Assembly (NCBI GenBank): GCA_025363015.1
Contig: JANYEQ010000124.1
Span: forward strand, 29,638-93,637
Length of the DNA: 64,000 nt
Direction of reading: 5' to 3'
Source: Bacteroidota bacterium
GTDB taxonomy: Bacteria > Bacteroidota > Bacteroidia > B-17B0 > Aurantibacillaceae
In this document: positions 19,901 through 28,202 of the stretch, piece after piece
Numbering within the stretch: the first letter of the stretch is position 1
How the letters are laid out: each line of letters begins with the position of its first letter
The notes under the pieces: generated by a model
Database searches by the model: none
Seen by the model: only the letters and a program-made list of their open reading frames with translations
What the model was told of the DNA's origin: nothing
Translations under genes and position numbers: made by a program

Positions 19901-20153
19901 TTGAAAGTGAATTAGGATTTGTAGGTTCATTTTTAAAAATTTTTATCTGGTAACCATCGTACTTATTCAGTCCGTCCTGGGTTCCAAACCACATAAAACC
20001 TTTATCGTCTTGCATAATGCAACTCACATATAGCGAGCTTAAACCATCGTGATTGGTTATATGTTTAAACCGTAATTGTTGCGAAAACAAATTAGTTACA
20101 AAACAAATTAATACAAAAAAATAAGTATGTTTTAAATTTTTAATAATAAGCAA
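16944..20153 (-). CDS. Propeller sensor with SpoIIE phosphatase output (SiaA-like role)
   Basis: A 1069-residue transmembrane sensor. It has a signal peptide (residues 1-25, ending LFSQ); two-component regulator propeller repeats (about 30-660, e.g. GFMWFGTQDGLNKYDG, NIWLGSEVGG, NIWIATEKGL); a Y_Y_Y domain (about 690-765, ending LPGGEYTLKIKAANNDG); one membrane helix (about 770-790); and a coiled linker (NKVAERTKELAEKNHDI) with SSIQYAKRIQEAILP. A complete SpoIIE/PP2C domain ends it: DIVSGDFYW, VDCTGHGVPGAFMS, NDGMDVSLI and SDGYADQFGG carry the metal-binding aspartates. Hybrid histidine kinases usually follow such propellers; here the output is a phosphatase. As first gene of the operon with SiaB- and SiaC-like genes, it is the likely SiaC phosphatase. 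It diverges from the glycosyltransferase with only 49 bases between. Confidence 0.92.
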   Translation of the reverse strand: MLIIKNLKHTYFFVLICFVTNLFSQQLRFKHITNHDGLSSLYVSCIMQDDKGFMWFGTQDGLNKYDGYQIKIFKNEPTNPNSLSSSDITCIKQLKPDLILVGTREGLNFFNPVTEKFTPIYSSKGLNVKINTIALYDSINAIVGSDEGLFIINLKTKSIKTISFPIDGKIDVRAFLCVKNLFYIGTKEKGIWTLINNKLERVNLVKPDYSNFNLNELEGIYDIQGYGGKLYVATIGNGIFKIDIDSFEIEGKINFLSFGESTNAVRKITIKENKIYAATGSGFMIYNLLSEKASISLNTANLNSISNNLLRYVYIDKDENIWLGSEVGGVDVSFKQTQKFPINEYDENYNFKNIYSFLEKENDFILGGEGLLNKYNKKTKKLEEDLVKCLDGNYALSLYEEGLNIWVGTYGKGLICYNTQTKKIKKVLDEKLGGTITCLMVNKNYLYAGSVSDGLFEINLKTLQAKNYTQSDGLSSPSIYTIFSDSKKNVWLGMIDGGLMKLKDFPRGDKLQITQTYKNDKQQNQIAANTVLALNEDKNGNIWIATEKGLSKLLPNNTFKSFYEKDGLPNTYLYSILKDSLNNFWMSSNNGIIKFNPQLPEKEIIFKHYNTKDGLVNTEYNIGAGYVSKKGTMYFGGAKGFNVFNPNTIKDNLVPAQTYIVSYKRGGKDIETDSLINYKQHLKLSWRENYFQFEVVALDYTDPIKNKFSYKLEGYDNDWSAPSNIRYISYTELPGGEYTLKIKAANNDGVWNETPHQIKITVVPPFYKTTWFYILVIIFGTGSVVAFTQYRTKAIKKENKVLENKVAERTKELAEKNHDITSSIQYAKRIQEAILPSKDVIFTKLKKVFILYKPKDIVSGDFYWFAEKNGFNIFAVVDCTGHGVPGAFMSMIGHNLLHQIVLEKGIIEPGEILNNLHKGVQESLRQGQNEINTNDGMDVSLIAINYETKVIKWAGANRPLVLINKAGEYLKYDGNKFPVGGAQLDSNRQFTTHQITANNCMAYMFSDGYADQFGGDKGKKYMVKRFNELLTSIHLSKPDEQRLELEKSFELWKVNHEQVDDVLVVGIEI

Positions 20154-20202
20154 CTAATATACTAAATTTTTAAAAATGGGTTAACTATATTTACAAACAT
20201 TA

Positions 20203-21381
20203 ATGCCAAAAATTTTACGTATAATTAATCGGTTTAACTTAGGAGGTATTACTTATAATGTATCGTATTTAAGTAAATATTTGCCAGCGAACTATGAAAC
20301 ACTTTTGGTTGGCGGTCCACAGGAGGAGGGCGAAGAAAGTTCGTTATACATTCCGCAATCGTTGGGGTTAAAACCTAAAATTATACTGGAGTTACGCCGA
20401 AGCATTAATCCATTACAAGATTACAAAGCCTATAAAAAAATAAAACGGATTATTAGTGAGTTTAAGCCCGATATTGTACACACCCATGCCAGTAAAGCGG
20501 GTGCCATTGGGCGTTTAGCGGCCATACATTGTAACGTTCCTGTAATTGTACATACCTTTCATGGTCATGTTTTTCAGGGCTATTTTTCGCCAATTAAAAC
20601 TAGTGTTTTTAAACTTATTGAAAAATACCTCTCTAAAAAAAGCTCAGCAATTATTGCCATTAGTCAAATACAAAAAAGCGAATTAACAAAAGTACATAAG
20701 GTTTGCAGCGAAAATCAAACAACCATTATTCCTTTAGGCTTTGATTTAAATAGATTTACTGAAAATCAATTAGAGAAACGACTTGTTTTTAGAAACACCT
20801 ATTTTATTGCAGAAAACGAACTAGCCATTGGCATTATTGGTAGGTTAGCTCCTATTAAAAATCATTTTTTATTTATTGATGCCATTGAATTTATTTTAAA
20901 AAACACAACGCAAAAAATAAAAGCCATTATTATTGGTGATGGCGAAACCAAACAAAGCCTTATAAATTATATAAAACACAGACAACTTACGTATTCATTT
21001 GGCGAAAATAATAAGGCCACATTTATTTTTACGAGTTGGATAAAAGAAGTGGATATTGCCCTGGCAGGAATAGATTTAGTATGCTTAACCTCAAAAAATG
21101 AAGGTACGCCAGTAAGTTTAATTGAAGCGCAAGCAGCAGGAAAATTTATTATTACCACAAATGTAGGTGGCATAAAAGATGTTTTAAACCCTAATTGTGG
21201 CTTATTAAGTGAGGTTGAAGATGAAACTAATTTTAAAACCAATTTATTAAATGCTGTTGTAAATTATAAAACGGTTACTGCAAATTCTGCTTCTGCAAAA
21301 AACGAAGTAATTGAAAAATTCAGTTATCAACGCTTATGCAGCAATATAGATAAACTTTATACCAAACTTTTAAAAAACTAA
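20203..21381 (+). CDS. Family 4 glycosyltransferase
   Basis: A 392-residue GT-B fold glycosyltransferase. The N-terminal domain starts with the typical strand ILRIINRFNLGGITYNV and includes PDIVHTHASKAGAIGR and HTFHGHVFQGYF. The C-terminal domain has GIIGRLAPIKNH and the nucleotide-sugar motif KNEGTPVSLIEAQAAG (the E-x7-E pattern), then TTNVGGIKDV. Such enzymes transfer a sugar from a nucleotide donor with retention of configuration, commonly in polysaccharide or glycolipid synthesis. The sugar and acceptor cannot be read, and no other polysaccharide genes are nearby. It is the first gene of a plus-strand run and ends 2 bases before the YfcE-like gene's TTG start. Confidence 0.9.
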   Translation: MPKILRIINRFNLGGITYNVSYLSKYLPANYETLLVGGPQEEGEESSLYIPQSLGLKPKIILELRRSINPLQDYKAYKKIKRIISEFKPDIVHTHASKAGAIGRLAAIHCNVPVIVHTFHGHVFQGYFSPIKTSVFKLIEKYLSKKSSAIIAISQIQKSELTKVHKVCSENQTTIIPLGFDLNRFTENQLEKRLVFRNTYFIAENELAIGIIGRLAPIKNHFLFIDAIEFILKNTTQKIKAIIIGDGETKQSLINYIKHRQLTYSFGENNKATFIFTSWIKEVDIALAGIDLVCLTSKNEGTPVSLIEAQAAGKFIITTNVGGIKDVLNPNCGLLSEVEDETNFKTNLLNAVVNYKTVTANSASAKNEVIEKFSYQRLCSNIDKLYTKLLKN

Positions 21382-21383
21382 TT

Positions 21384-21881
21384 TTGCAAAAAATTTTATT
21401 AATATCCGATACCCATTCTTATTTAGACACGAAATTAATTAAGCATATAAAAAATGCCGATGAGGTTTGGCACGCAGGCGATATTGGCACTTATACTATT
21501 TGCGAAGAAATACAAAAACACAAGCCTTTAAAAGCTGTTTATGGTAATATTGATGGGCAGGATATTAGAAAAACCTATCCCGAAAATTTAATTTTTAATT
21601 GCGAAAAAGTTAAAGTGTTAATTACACATATTGGCGGTTACCCTAACAAATACCCATCGCGTGTAAAAAATTTATTACTCGAGCATACACCTAATTTATT
21701 TATTTGTGGGCATTCGCACATACTAAAAGTAATGTATGATAAAGAATTAAATTTATTACACATAAACCCAGGCGCTTGCGGTGTTCATGGTTTTCATAAT
21801 GTTAAAACCGTTGTTAGATTTGATATTGACGGAACAGAAATAAAAAATTTAGCCATTATTGAATTGGGTAGTAGAGCATAA
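21384..21881 (+). CDS. YfcE-like metallophosphoesterase
   Basis: A 165-residue calcineurin-like phosphodiesterase. Metal-ligand motifs in order: ISDTHSY (residues 7-13), HAGDIG (about 31-36), YGNIDGQD (about 54-61), THIGGYPNKY (about 85-94) and CGHSHILK (about 111-118). The length and spacing match the YfcE/MJ0936 group, manganese-dependent phosphodiesterases of uncertain natural substrate. The start is TTG, two bases after the glycosyltransferase stop codon; no in-frame ATG would keep the first catalytic motif, so TTG and translational coupling are likely. alaS follows after 32 bases. Confidence 0.9.
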   Translation: MQKILLISDTHSYLDTKLIKHIKNADEVWHAGDIGTYTICEEIQKHKPLKAVYGNIDGQDIRKTYPENLIFNCEKVKVLITHIGGYPNKYPSRVKNLLLEHTPNLFICGHSHILKVMYDKELNLLHINPGACGVHGFHNVKTVVRFDIDGTEIKNLAIIELGSRA

Positions 21882-21913
21882 TTTACTATCTTCGTTTCCA
21901 TTTTTTAACCCTT

Positions 21914-24580
21914 ATGGACTCAAATAAAGTACGCCAAACATTTTTAGATTTTTTTAAAAACAAAGGTCATCACATTGTGCCAAGTGCGCCTATGGTGGTT
22001 AAAGGCGACCCAACCCTAATGTTTATTAATAGTGGTATGGCACCTTTTAAAGATATTTTTTTAGGAAATGCCCCTATTAAATATCCTCGTATTGCCGACA
22101 CTCAAAAATGCTTGCGTGTAAGTGGCAAACACAACGATTTAGAAGAAGTGGGTGTAGATACTTACCATCATACCATGTTTGAAATGCTTGGTAACTGGAG
22201 CTTTGGAGATTATTTTAAAAAAGAAGCCATTACCTGGGCTTGGGAATTATTAACCGACGTTTATAAAATTGATAAAGACCGTTTGTACGTTACTGTGTTT
22301 GAAGGCAGCGCCGATGACGGCCTAGGATTTGACCAAGAAGCCTACGATACTTGGAAACAATTTATTGACGAAAAACGAATTTTAAACGGAAATAAAAAAG
22401 ATAACTTTTGGGAAATGGGCGATATGGGGCCTTGCGGCCCTTGTAGCGAAATACATTACGACGGAAGAAGTGATGAGGATCGACAAAAAGTAGATGGCGC
22501 AACCCTTGTAAATAATGATGACCCGCAAGTAATTGAAATATGGAATAACGTATTTATGGAGTTTGAGCGTAAAGCAGACGGCTCACTTATAAAACTTCCA
22601 AAACAGCACGTTGATACTGGAATGGGCTTTGAACGCTTAGTGCGTGTATTGCAAGGCAAACAAAGCAATTACGACACAGATGTGTTTATGCCCTTAATTC
22701 ATAAAATTGAAGAATTGAGCAGCCACCGTTACGATACACACAATGAACAAAAACATAAAAAGCAACAACTAATAAATGTAGCTATGCGTGTTATTGCTGA
22801 TCATATTCGTACCATTTCCTTTAGTATTGCCGATGGACAATTACCAAGCAACACAGGTGCTGGGTATGTTATTCGCCGCATTTTACGCCGAGCTATACGC
22901 TACGGTTACCAAACTTTAAACTTAAAAGAACCCTTTATGTACCGTATTGTGCCTACTTTAGCGCATCAATTGGGCGAAGCTTTCCCTGAATTAAATACTC
23001 AAAAATTATTAATAGAAAAAGTTATTCGTGAGGAAGAACTATCGTTTTATAAAACGTTAGAAATTGGCTTAAAGCGTATTGACCAAGTTTGTATTGATAC
23101 AAACGCGGCTCACAAAAAAATAATTAGTGGTAAAGTAGTTTTTGAATTGTATGATACTTTTGGTTTTCCTTTAGATTTAACAAGCCTTATAGCCCGAGGT
23201 TACGATTTAAGTATTGACGAAAAAGAATTTGAAGCTTGTTTATTAGAACAAAAAAATCGTTCGCGATTAGCAACCGCCGTTGATACCGATGACTGGTTAT
23301 ACATTGAAGAAAACAAAAAGTTAATTGAAAATTCAGAAAAAGAAACTGAGTTTATTGGTTATGAGGAATTGGAATGCGAAGCATTTATAATTCGTTACCG
23401 AAAAGTAAAAGCAAAAAATAAAGAACAATATCATTTAGTATTTAATAAAACACCTTTTTATGCTGAAAGTGGTGGACAAGTGGGAGATGTTGGTAGCATT
23501 GAAAATATTAATGAAAAAATAAACATTACCGATACTAAAAAAGAAAATGGTGTCATCATTCATTACTGCGATAAATTACCTGAAAAAATAAACAGCTTAT
23601 TTATAGCAAAAGTAAATAGCACCGAACGCCTATTAACCACAAATAATCACAGTGCAACACATTTACTACACGCGGCGTTACGCTTAGTATTAGGCACTCA
23701 TGTAGAACAAAAAGGAAGCTTAGTAAATGAGGAGCATTTACGTTTTGACTTCTCACATTTTTCAAAAATTACAGATGATGAGTTATATCAGATAGAAAAA
23801 TTAGTGAATACAAAAATTCGCGAAAACATAAAAGGCTCTACCGAACTAATGGCTATTGATGATGCTAAAAAAACAGGCGCTATGGCATTGTTTGGCGAAA
23901 AATATGGCGATGTAGTGCGAGTAGTAACCTTTGATAAAAATTATTCGGTAGAGTTGTGCGGTGGCTGTCATGTAAAATCAACCGGGCAAATTGGTTATTT
24001 TAAAATAATTAGCGAGGGAGCCGTTGCAGCTGGTATTCGTCGTATTGAAGCAGTTACTTCTATTAAAGCCGAAGAATTTTTTGATAATCAAACACAATTA
24101 ATTAACGAGGTAAAAACCATTTTAAAAGGCAGCAAAGATATTGTAAAAAGCGTAACTAATTTAATAGATGAAAATGCAGAACTGCAAAAACAATTAGCCT
24201 CGTTTTATAAAGAGAAAGCTATTTCCATAAAAAAAGAATTAACTGCAAGTATTGAAAAACGTGGTGATATAAGCTTTATCGTTTCAAAAATTAATTTTGA
24301 TAATGCCGAAGAAACAAAAAATATGTTATTTGAATTACGCAACGAAATACCTAATTTATTTTGTGTAATTGTTCAGGAAATAAATCAAAAACCAAGCATT
24401 TCCATTATTATTAATGATAATTTAGTTAAAGAAAAAAACTTAAATGCTAGCACTTTAATTCGTGAATTGGCAAAAGAAATTAACGGTGGTGGTGGTGGCC
24501 AAGCCTTTTACGCACAAGCAGGGGGCACAAAATTAGAGGGCTTGGATTCAGTAATTGAAAAAGCAAAGCTTATATTTTAA
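21914..24580 (+). CDS. alaS: Alanyl-tRNA synthetase
   Basis: An 888-residue class II synthetase charging tRNA-Ala. The catalytic core begins VRQTFLDFFKNKGH, with MFINSGMAPFKDIF and the class II motifs around MFEMLGNWSFGDYF and DTGMGFERL. The editing domain has the zinc-binding HSATHLLH (about residue 578) and CGGCHV (about residue 681). The C-terminal C-Ala domain ends with the glycine-rich GGGGGQAFYAQAGG. All domains are complete and the length is normal. The stop codon overlaps the proC start by one base (TAATG), so translation of proC is probably coupled. Confidence 0.98.
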   Translation: MDSNKVRQTFLDFFKNKGHHIVPSAPMVVKGDPTLMFINSGMAPFKDIFLGNAPIKYPRIADTQKCLRVSGKHNDLEEVGVDTYHHTMFEMLGNWSFGDYFKKEAITWAWELLTDVYKIDKDRLYVTVFEGSADDGLGFDQEAYDTWKQFIDEKRILNGNKKDNFWEMGDMGPCGPCSEIHYDGRSDEDRQKVDGATLVNNDDPQVIEIWNNVFMEFERKADGSLIKLPKQHVDTGMGFERLVRVLQGKQSNYDTDVFMPLIHKIEELSSHRYDTHNEQKHKKQQLINVAMRVIADHIRTISFSIADGQLPSNTGAGYVIRRILRRAIRYGYQTLNLKEPFMYRIVPTLAHQLGEAFPELNTQKLLIEKVIREEELSFYKTLEIGLKRIDQVCIDTNAAHKKIISGKVVFELYDTFGFPLDLTSLIARGYDLSIDEKEFEACLLEQKNRSRLATAVDTDDWLYIEENKKLIENSEKETEFIGYEELECEAFIIRYRKVKAKNKEQYHLVFNKTPFYAESGGQVGDVGSIENINEKINITDTKKENGVIIHYCDKLPEKINSLFIAKVNSTERLLTTNNHSATHLLHAALRLVLGTHVEQKGSLVNEEHLRFDFSHFSKITDDELYQIEKLVNTKIRENIKGSTELMAIDDAKKTGAMALFGEKYGDVVRVVTFDKNYSVELCGGCHVKSTGQIGYFKIISEGAVAAGIRRIEAVTSIKAEEFFDNQTQLINEVKTILKGSKDIVKSVTNLIDENAELQKQLASFYKEKAISIKKELTASIEKRGDISFIVSKINFDNAEETKNMLFELRNEIPNLFCVIVQEINQKPSISIIINDNLVKEKNLNASTLIRELAKEINGGGGGQAFYAQAGGTKLEGLDSVIEKAKLIF

Positions 24581-25371
24581 TGAAAGGCATTACAATAATT
24601 GGTGGTGGTAACTTAGGTAAAGCAATAGCGGAAGGATTAATCTCCTCTGCCTTTTGTAAACCAAGCGCAATAACAATTACTAAAAGAAATATTAATGATT
24701 TATCGCCTTTAAAATTAAAAGGTGTTATGGTTTTAAACGATAATAAATTAGCTATTAATAAAGCGGATATTATTTTATTATGCGTAAAACCTTTCCAGGC
24801 AAAAGAAGTGTTACATGAAATTTCGAAAACATTAAAACCTAATCAAATAATAATATCTTGTGTTTCTGGTGTTTCTATAGATGAACTAGAAAAATCTATT
24901 AACAAAAAATGTAAAGTTGTTCGTGCTATGCCCAACACAGCAATGGCAATAAAACAGAGTATGACGTGTTTATCTTTTACAACTACTGATGAAAAAACCA
25001 CTAAATACATACAATCTATTTTTAATGCCATTGGCAAAACCATTGTTATTGATGAAAAATTAATGGATGCCGCCACAGTACTTGGTGCTTGTGGTACAGC
25101 ATTTGCATTGCGTTACATTCGTGCAAACATTCAAGCAGGTATTGAAATTGGTTTTGATGCCAAAACCGCACGGTTAATTGCTGCACAAACTGTAAAAGGC
25201 GCTGCCGATTTACTACTAATAAATGGTACACATCCCGAAGAAGAAATTGATAAAGTAACCACCCCTAAAGGCGTTACAATAACAGGCTTAAATCAAATGG
25301 AACATAACGGTTTAAGTTCATCTATCATTAAAGGTATTACCGAGTCTTATAAAAAAATTTTAAACCATTAA
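24580..25371 (+). CDS. proC: Pyrroline-5-carboxylate reductase
   Basis: A 263-residue NAD(P)H-dependent enzyme making proline from pyrroline 5-carboxylate. The Rossmann dinucleotide loop GGGNLGKAIAEGLI is at residues 7-20; LLCVKPFQAKEVL and VVRAMPNTAMAIKQ follow. The C-terminal dimer domain carries the P5CR signature GTHPEEEIDKVTTPKGVTITGL. The length is typical. It overlaps alaS by one base and is followed after 3 bases by the enoyl-CoA hydratase gene, forming a tight plus-strand transcript although the functions are unrelated. Confidence 0.96.
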   Translation: MKGITIIGGGNLGKAIAEGLISSAFCKPSAITITKRNINDLSPLKLKGVMVLNDNKLAINKADIILLCVKPFQAKEVLHEISKTLKPNQIIISCVSGVSIDELEKSINKKCKVVRAMPNTAMAIKQSMTCLSFTTTDEKTTKYIQSIFNAIGKTIVIDEKLMDAATVLGACGTAFALRYIRANIQAGIEIGFDAKTARLIAAQTVKGAADLLLINGTHPEEEIDKVTTPKGVTITGLNQMEHNGLSSSIIKGITESYKKILNH

Positions 25372-25374
25372 CTC

Positions 25375-26151
25375 ATGAGCTTTATTTTAACACAACAAAA
25401 CGAAAATGTATTAATCATTACATTAAATCGTCCTGATAAATTTAATAGTTTTAACCGCGAAATGGCTTTATTACTAATTTCTGAATTAGAGAAAGCCGAA
25501 AATGATAAAACCATTAGATGTATTGTAATTACAGGTAACGGCAAAGCATTTTGCGCTGGGCAAGATTTAAGCGAAGCCATTGACCCAAATGGCCCAGGTA
25601 TTGAAAAAATTGTTGCAGAGCATTATAATCCCATTATTTTAAAAATCCGTTCTATTGAAAAGCCAATTATTGCAGCTGTAAATGGTGTGGCAGCAGGTGC
25701 TGGCGCAAATATTGCTTTGGCTTGCGATATTGTTTTTGCAGCAAAAAGTGCTAGTTTTATTCAAGCCTTTAGTAAAATTGGCTTAATACCCGATAGTGGC
25801 GGAACCTTTACATTGCCACGATTAATTGGTTTTAACATGGCAAGTGCATTAATGATTACGGGTGATAAAGCAACCGCAGAAGAAGCCATGCAATATGGTA
25901 TGGTTTATAAAATTTTTGACCTTGCTAATTTGTTAGAACAAACACTTGTAAATGCTCAAGCTATTTCCAAAATGCCAACCAAAGCTATTGGATTAACAAA
26001 ACGATTATTAAATCAATCTTATAATAATACTTTAGAGCAACAGTTAAACCTAGAAAAAGAAATGCAGATAAAGGCTGCCAACAGCACCGACTACAAAGAA
26101 GGCGTAAATGCCTTCTTAGAAAAACGATCTGCTGATTTTAAAGGGGAATAG
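25375..26151 (+). CDS. Enoyl-CoA hydratase/isomerase, PaaG-like
   Basis: A 258-residue crotonase-superfamily enzyme. The CoA/oxyanion-hole motifs are AFCAGQDLSEA (about residues 60-70) and AAVNGVAAGAGANIALACDI (about 102-121). The active-site segment SFIQAFSKIGLIPDSGGTF has the aspartate in the position that acts in PaaG-type isomerases rather than the two glutamates of classic hydratases. PaaG isomerises the ring-epoxide of phenylacetyl-CoA to an oxepin, but no other paa genes are in the window, so a fatty-acid isomerase role is also possible. It is the last gene of the alaS-proC run. Confidence 0.88.
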   Translation: MSFILTQQNENVLIITLNRPDKFNSFNREMALLLISELEKAENDKTIRCIVITGNGKAFCAGQDLSEAIDPNGPGIEKIVAEHYNPIILKIRSIEKPIIAAVNGVAAGAGANIALACDIVFAAKSASFIQAFSKIGLIPDSGGTFTLPRLIGFNMASALMITGDKATAEEAMQYGMVYKIFDLANLLEQTLVNAQAISKMPTKAIGLTKRLLNQSYNNTLEQQLNLEKEMQIKAANSTDYKEGVNAFLEKRSADFKGE

Positions 26152-26256
26152 TTCTTTAGTTTTTTCTTAATAAAAAAGCTAACATTATAAACATCAGTTT
26201 TTTAAACTTGTGTTTATAATGTAATTACTAGTAAACGAACGTACTATTTAAACAAA

Positions 26257-26673
26257 TTATACTTTTGGTATGTAATTAAATTTTAAACCACACATGCCTT
26301 CCATTTCTTTACCAGCATCAAGCATATCTAAATCATCAACAAAATATATCCAATCAATTTCAAAATTGATTTTAAATTTTTCGAGGCCTGTGCCTTTTAA
26401 TAACGAAAACAAATCAAACAAAACTTTAGCGGAAGTTGAGTTAAAGTAATCTAAATCAACCTTTAACTTTTTTGTAATATTTGTATTCGTTGATCCAATA
26501 TCGTTAAGTACATATGTGTAATTAAAATAATCATTAAACCACTTAAATACTGGCTCATAATATTTTAATGGATTTTCGGGTCTGCTCTCACCAGAAATAC
26601 TGTATTTATTTTCAACGTGATTTAACAAAATTGTAGGATTTATATCGTCTCCCTTTACATCAAGCGTTTCCAT
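26257..26673 (-). CDS. Second SiaC-family protein (DUF1987), divergent
   Basis: A 138-residue paralogue of the SiaC-like protein at 15012. The family core is recognisable: ISGESRPENPLKYYEPVF and LDYFNSTSAKVLFDLF (residues 74-89), then DWIYFVDDLDMLDAGKEME. At the position equivalent to Thr68 of the first copy it has Ser79, with a threonine one residue later. It overlaps the SiaB-like gene by 14 bases and is the last gene of a long minus-strand run that starts with two TPR proteins. No phosphatase or diguanylate cyclase gene adjoins it. Confidence 0.82.
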   Translation of the reverse strand: METLDVKGDDINPTILLNHVENKYSISGESRPENPLKYYEPVFKWFNDYFNYTYVLNDIGSTNTNITKKLKVDLDYFNSTSAKVLFDLFSLLKGTGLEKFKINFEIDWIYFVDDLDMLDAGKEMEGMCGLKFNYIPKV

Positions 26674-27202
26674 AATTTGTGGTTGAGTTAATTTTAAAAT
26701 GAATATTAAATAAAAAATTAGTGTTATGGTTTTTAAAATTATAAATACAACTATCTGTACGTAATATCATATCTACCAATCCTAAACCAGCGGTATGTAC
26801 TTCTGAGTAATTTTTATTAGAAATAATTTCGGCTTTTATTTGTTTTAGTTCGTCTTTAGTTTTTGAATTTAAAAAAAGTAATTGCGCGTTAATTTGTTGT
26901 TTTTGTGTTTCGTTTATTACATTAACCGTATTAATCACATAACAATCTTCTTGTTGCGATATTATTAATAACGATTTATATTGTAGCATTTCATTTTCTG
27001 GAAAAAAATTGTGCTTGATAATATTTTCAACACATTCGTTAATGGCATTATATACTCTATTTATAATTACAACTGGTTCGTTGTACGAAATTAGTTTTGC
27101 TTTTGTAATGCCCAGTACTTCGTTTAAAACGTATTTATCTATAAAGCCATAATAACTAAACAATACGTTATTTGTATATAGTATTTCAGAAAGTGACTGC
27201 AT
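26660..27202 (-). CDS. Second SiaB-family kinase-like protein
   Basis: A 180-residue GHKL-like protein paralogous to the SiaB-like protein at 15422. The N-box-like helix is VYNAINECVENIIKH (about residues 48-62), with the central asparagine kept, and the glycine loop is TAGLGLVDMILRT (about 140-152), one glycine shorter than in the first copy. It is expected to be cytoplasmic and to phosphorylate the SiaC paralogue whose start it overlaps by 14 bases. Upstream, hemB ends 18 bases before its start. Whether it is an active kinase is unproven; the shortened glycine loop leaves some doubt. Confidence 0.75.
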   Translation of the reverse strand: MQSLSEILYTNNVLFSYYGFIDKYVLNEVLGITKAKLISYNEPVVIINRVYNAINECVENIIKHNFFPENEMLQYKSLLIISQQEDCYVINTVNVINETQKQQINAQLLFLNSKTKDELKQIKAEIISNKNYSEVHTAGLGLVDMILRTDSCIYNFKNHNTNFLFNIHFKINSTTNYGNA

Positions 27203-27220
27203 AATTTTAATAAAATTAAT

Positions 27221-28198
27221 TTATTTTTTTGATACTGCAAACTCTTTTGCAAAATACGTTAAAATTGCACTTGCGCCAGCACGTTTTATACTTAATAAAA
27301 TCTCATCGCGAACTCTCTCTCCATCTATCCAACCTTTTGCAGATGCGGCTTTAACCATTGCATACTCGCCACTTACATTATAAGCAGCAATTGGCAGGGT
27401 AAAATTATCGTTTAATAATTTAATAACATCTAAGTAACTTAATGCGGGTTTTACCATTAAAAAATCGGCTCCTTCACTAGCATCTAAATCTGCCTCTAAC
27501 AAGGCTTCTTTACTATTTGCAGGATTCATTTGATAGGTTTTTTTATCTCCAAATTTTGGGGCACTATCCAAAGCATCTCTAAACGGGCCATAAAAAGCAC
27601 TGGCATATTTTGCAGTATAGCTCATTATGCTTACGTCTGTAAAATTATTTTCATCTAATGCATCGCGAATGGCTCCTACTCTCCCGTCCATCATATCGCT
27701 TGGCCCTATTATATCTGCGCCCGCCTCGGCTTGCGTTAAAGCCATTTTACACAAAATATCTAAGGTTTCATCATTAACAATTTTATTGTTTTTTACCAAG
27801 CCATCGTGCCCATCACTACTGTAAGGATCCATGGCTACATCTGTCATAATAACAGCTTCTGGAAATTGTTTTTTTATTTCTTTAATAGCAGATGGATAGA
27901 GTCCTTTTTTATTAAACCCTTCGCTTGCTTTTTTATCTTTTAGTACGTTGCTAATGCTAGGAAATAAACAAAATGTGGTTAAGCCAAGTTTTAAACAACT
28001 TTCAATTTCTTTCAATAACAAATCTCCACTATATCTATAAATATTAGGCATAGACGCAATTTCCGACTTTTTATTTTTACCTTCTGTTAAAAATAGCGGG
28101 AAAATTAAATCGTTAGTTGTTACCCAATTTTCTTGCGTTAAGTTACGAATGGCCTGTGATTTTCTATTTCGGCGAGGGCGTTGAGGTAAATTATACAT
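27221..28198 (-). CDS. hemB: Porphobilinogen synthase (ALA dehydratase)
   Basis: A 325-residue enzyme joining two 5-aminolevulinate molecules to porphobilinogen in haem synthesis. It shows the family start RPRRNRKSQAIRNLTQEN, the DVAMDPYSSDGHDG segment (in place of the cysteine-rich zinc site DVCLCEYTSHGHCG, so the metal-independent or magnesium type is likely), the first active-site region YTAKYASAFYGPFR, and the Schiff-base lysine in FLMVKPALSYLD. The length is normal. It lies inside a near-gapless run, 4 bases after the thioredoxin-like gene and 18 bases before the SiaB-like gene. Confidence 0.96.
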   Translation of the reverse strand: MYNLPQRPRRNRKSQAIRNLTQENWVTTNDLIFPLFLTEGKNKKSEIASMPNIYRYSGDLLLKEIESCLKLGLTTFCLFPSISNVLKDKKASEGFNKKGLYPSAIKEIKKQFPEAVIMTDVAMDPYSSDGHDGLVKNNKIVNDETLDILCKMALTQAEAGADIIGPSDMMDGRVGAIRDALDENNFTDVSIMSYTAKYASAFYGPFRDALDSAPKFGDKKTYQMNPANSKEALLEADLDASEGADFLMVKPALSYLDVIKLLNDNFTLPIAAYNVSGEYAMVKAASAKGWIDGERVRDEILLSIKRAGASAILTYFAKEFAVSKK

Positions 28199-28202
28199 GG
28201 TG

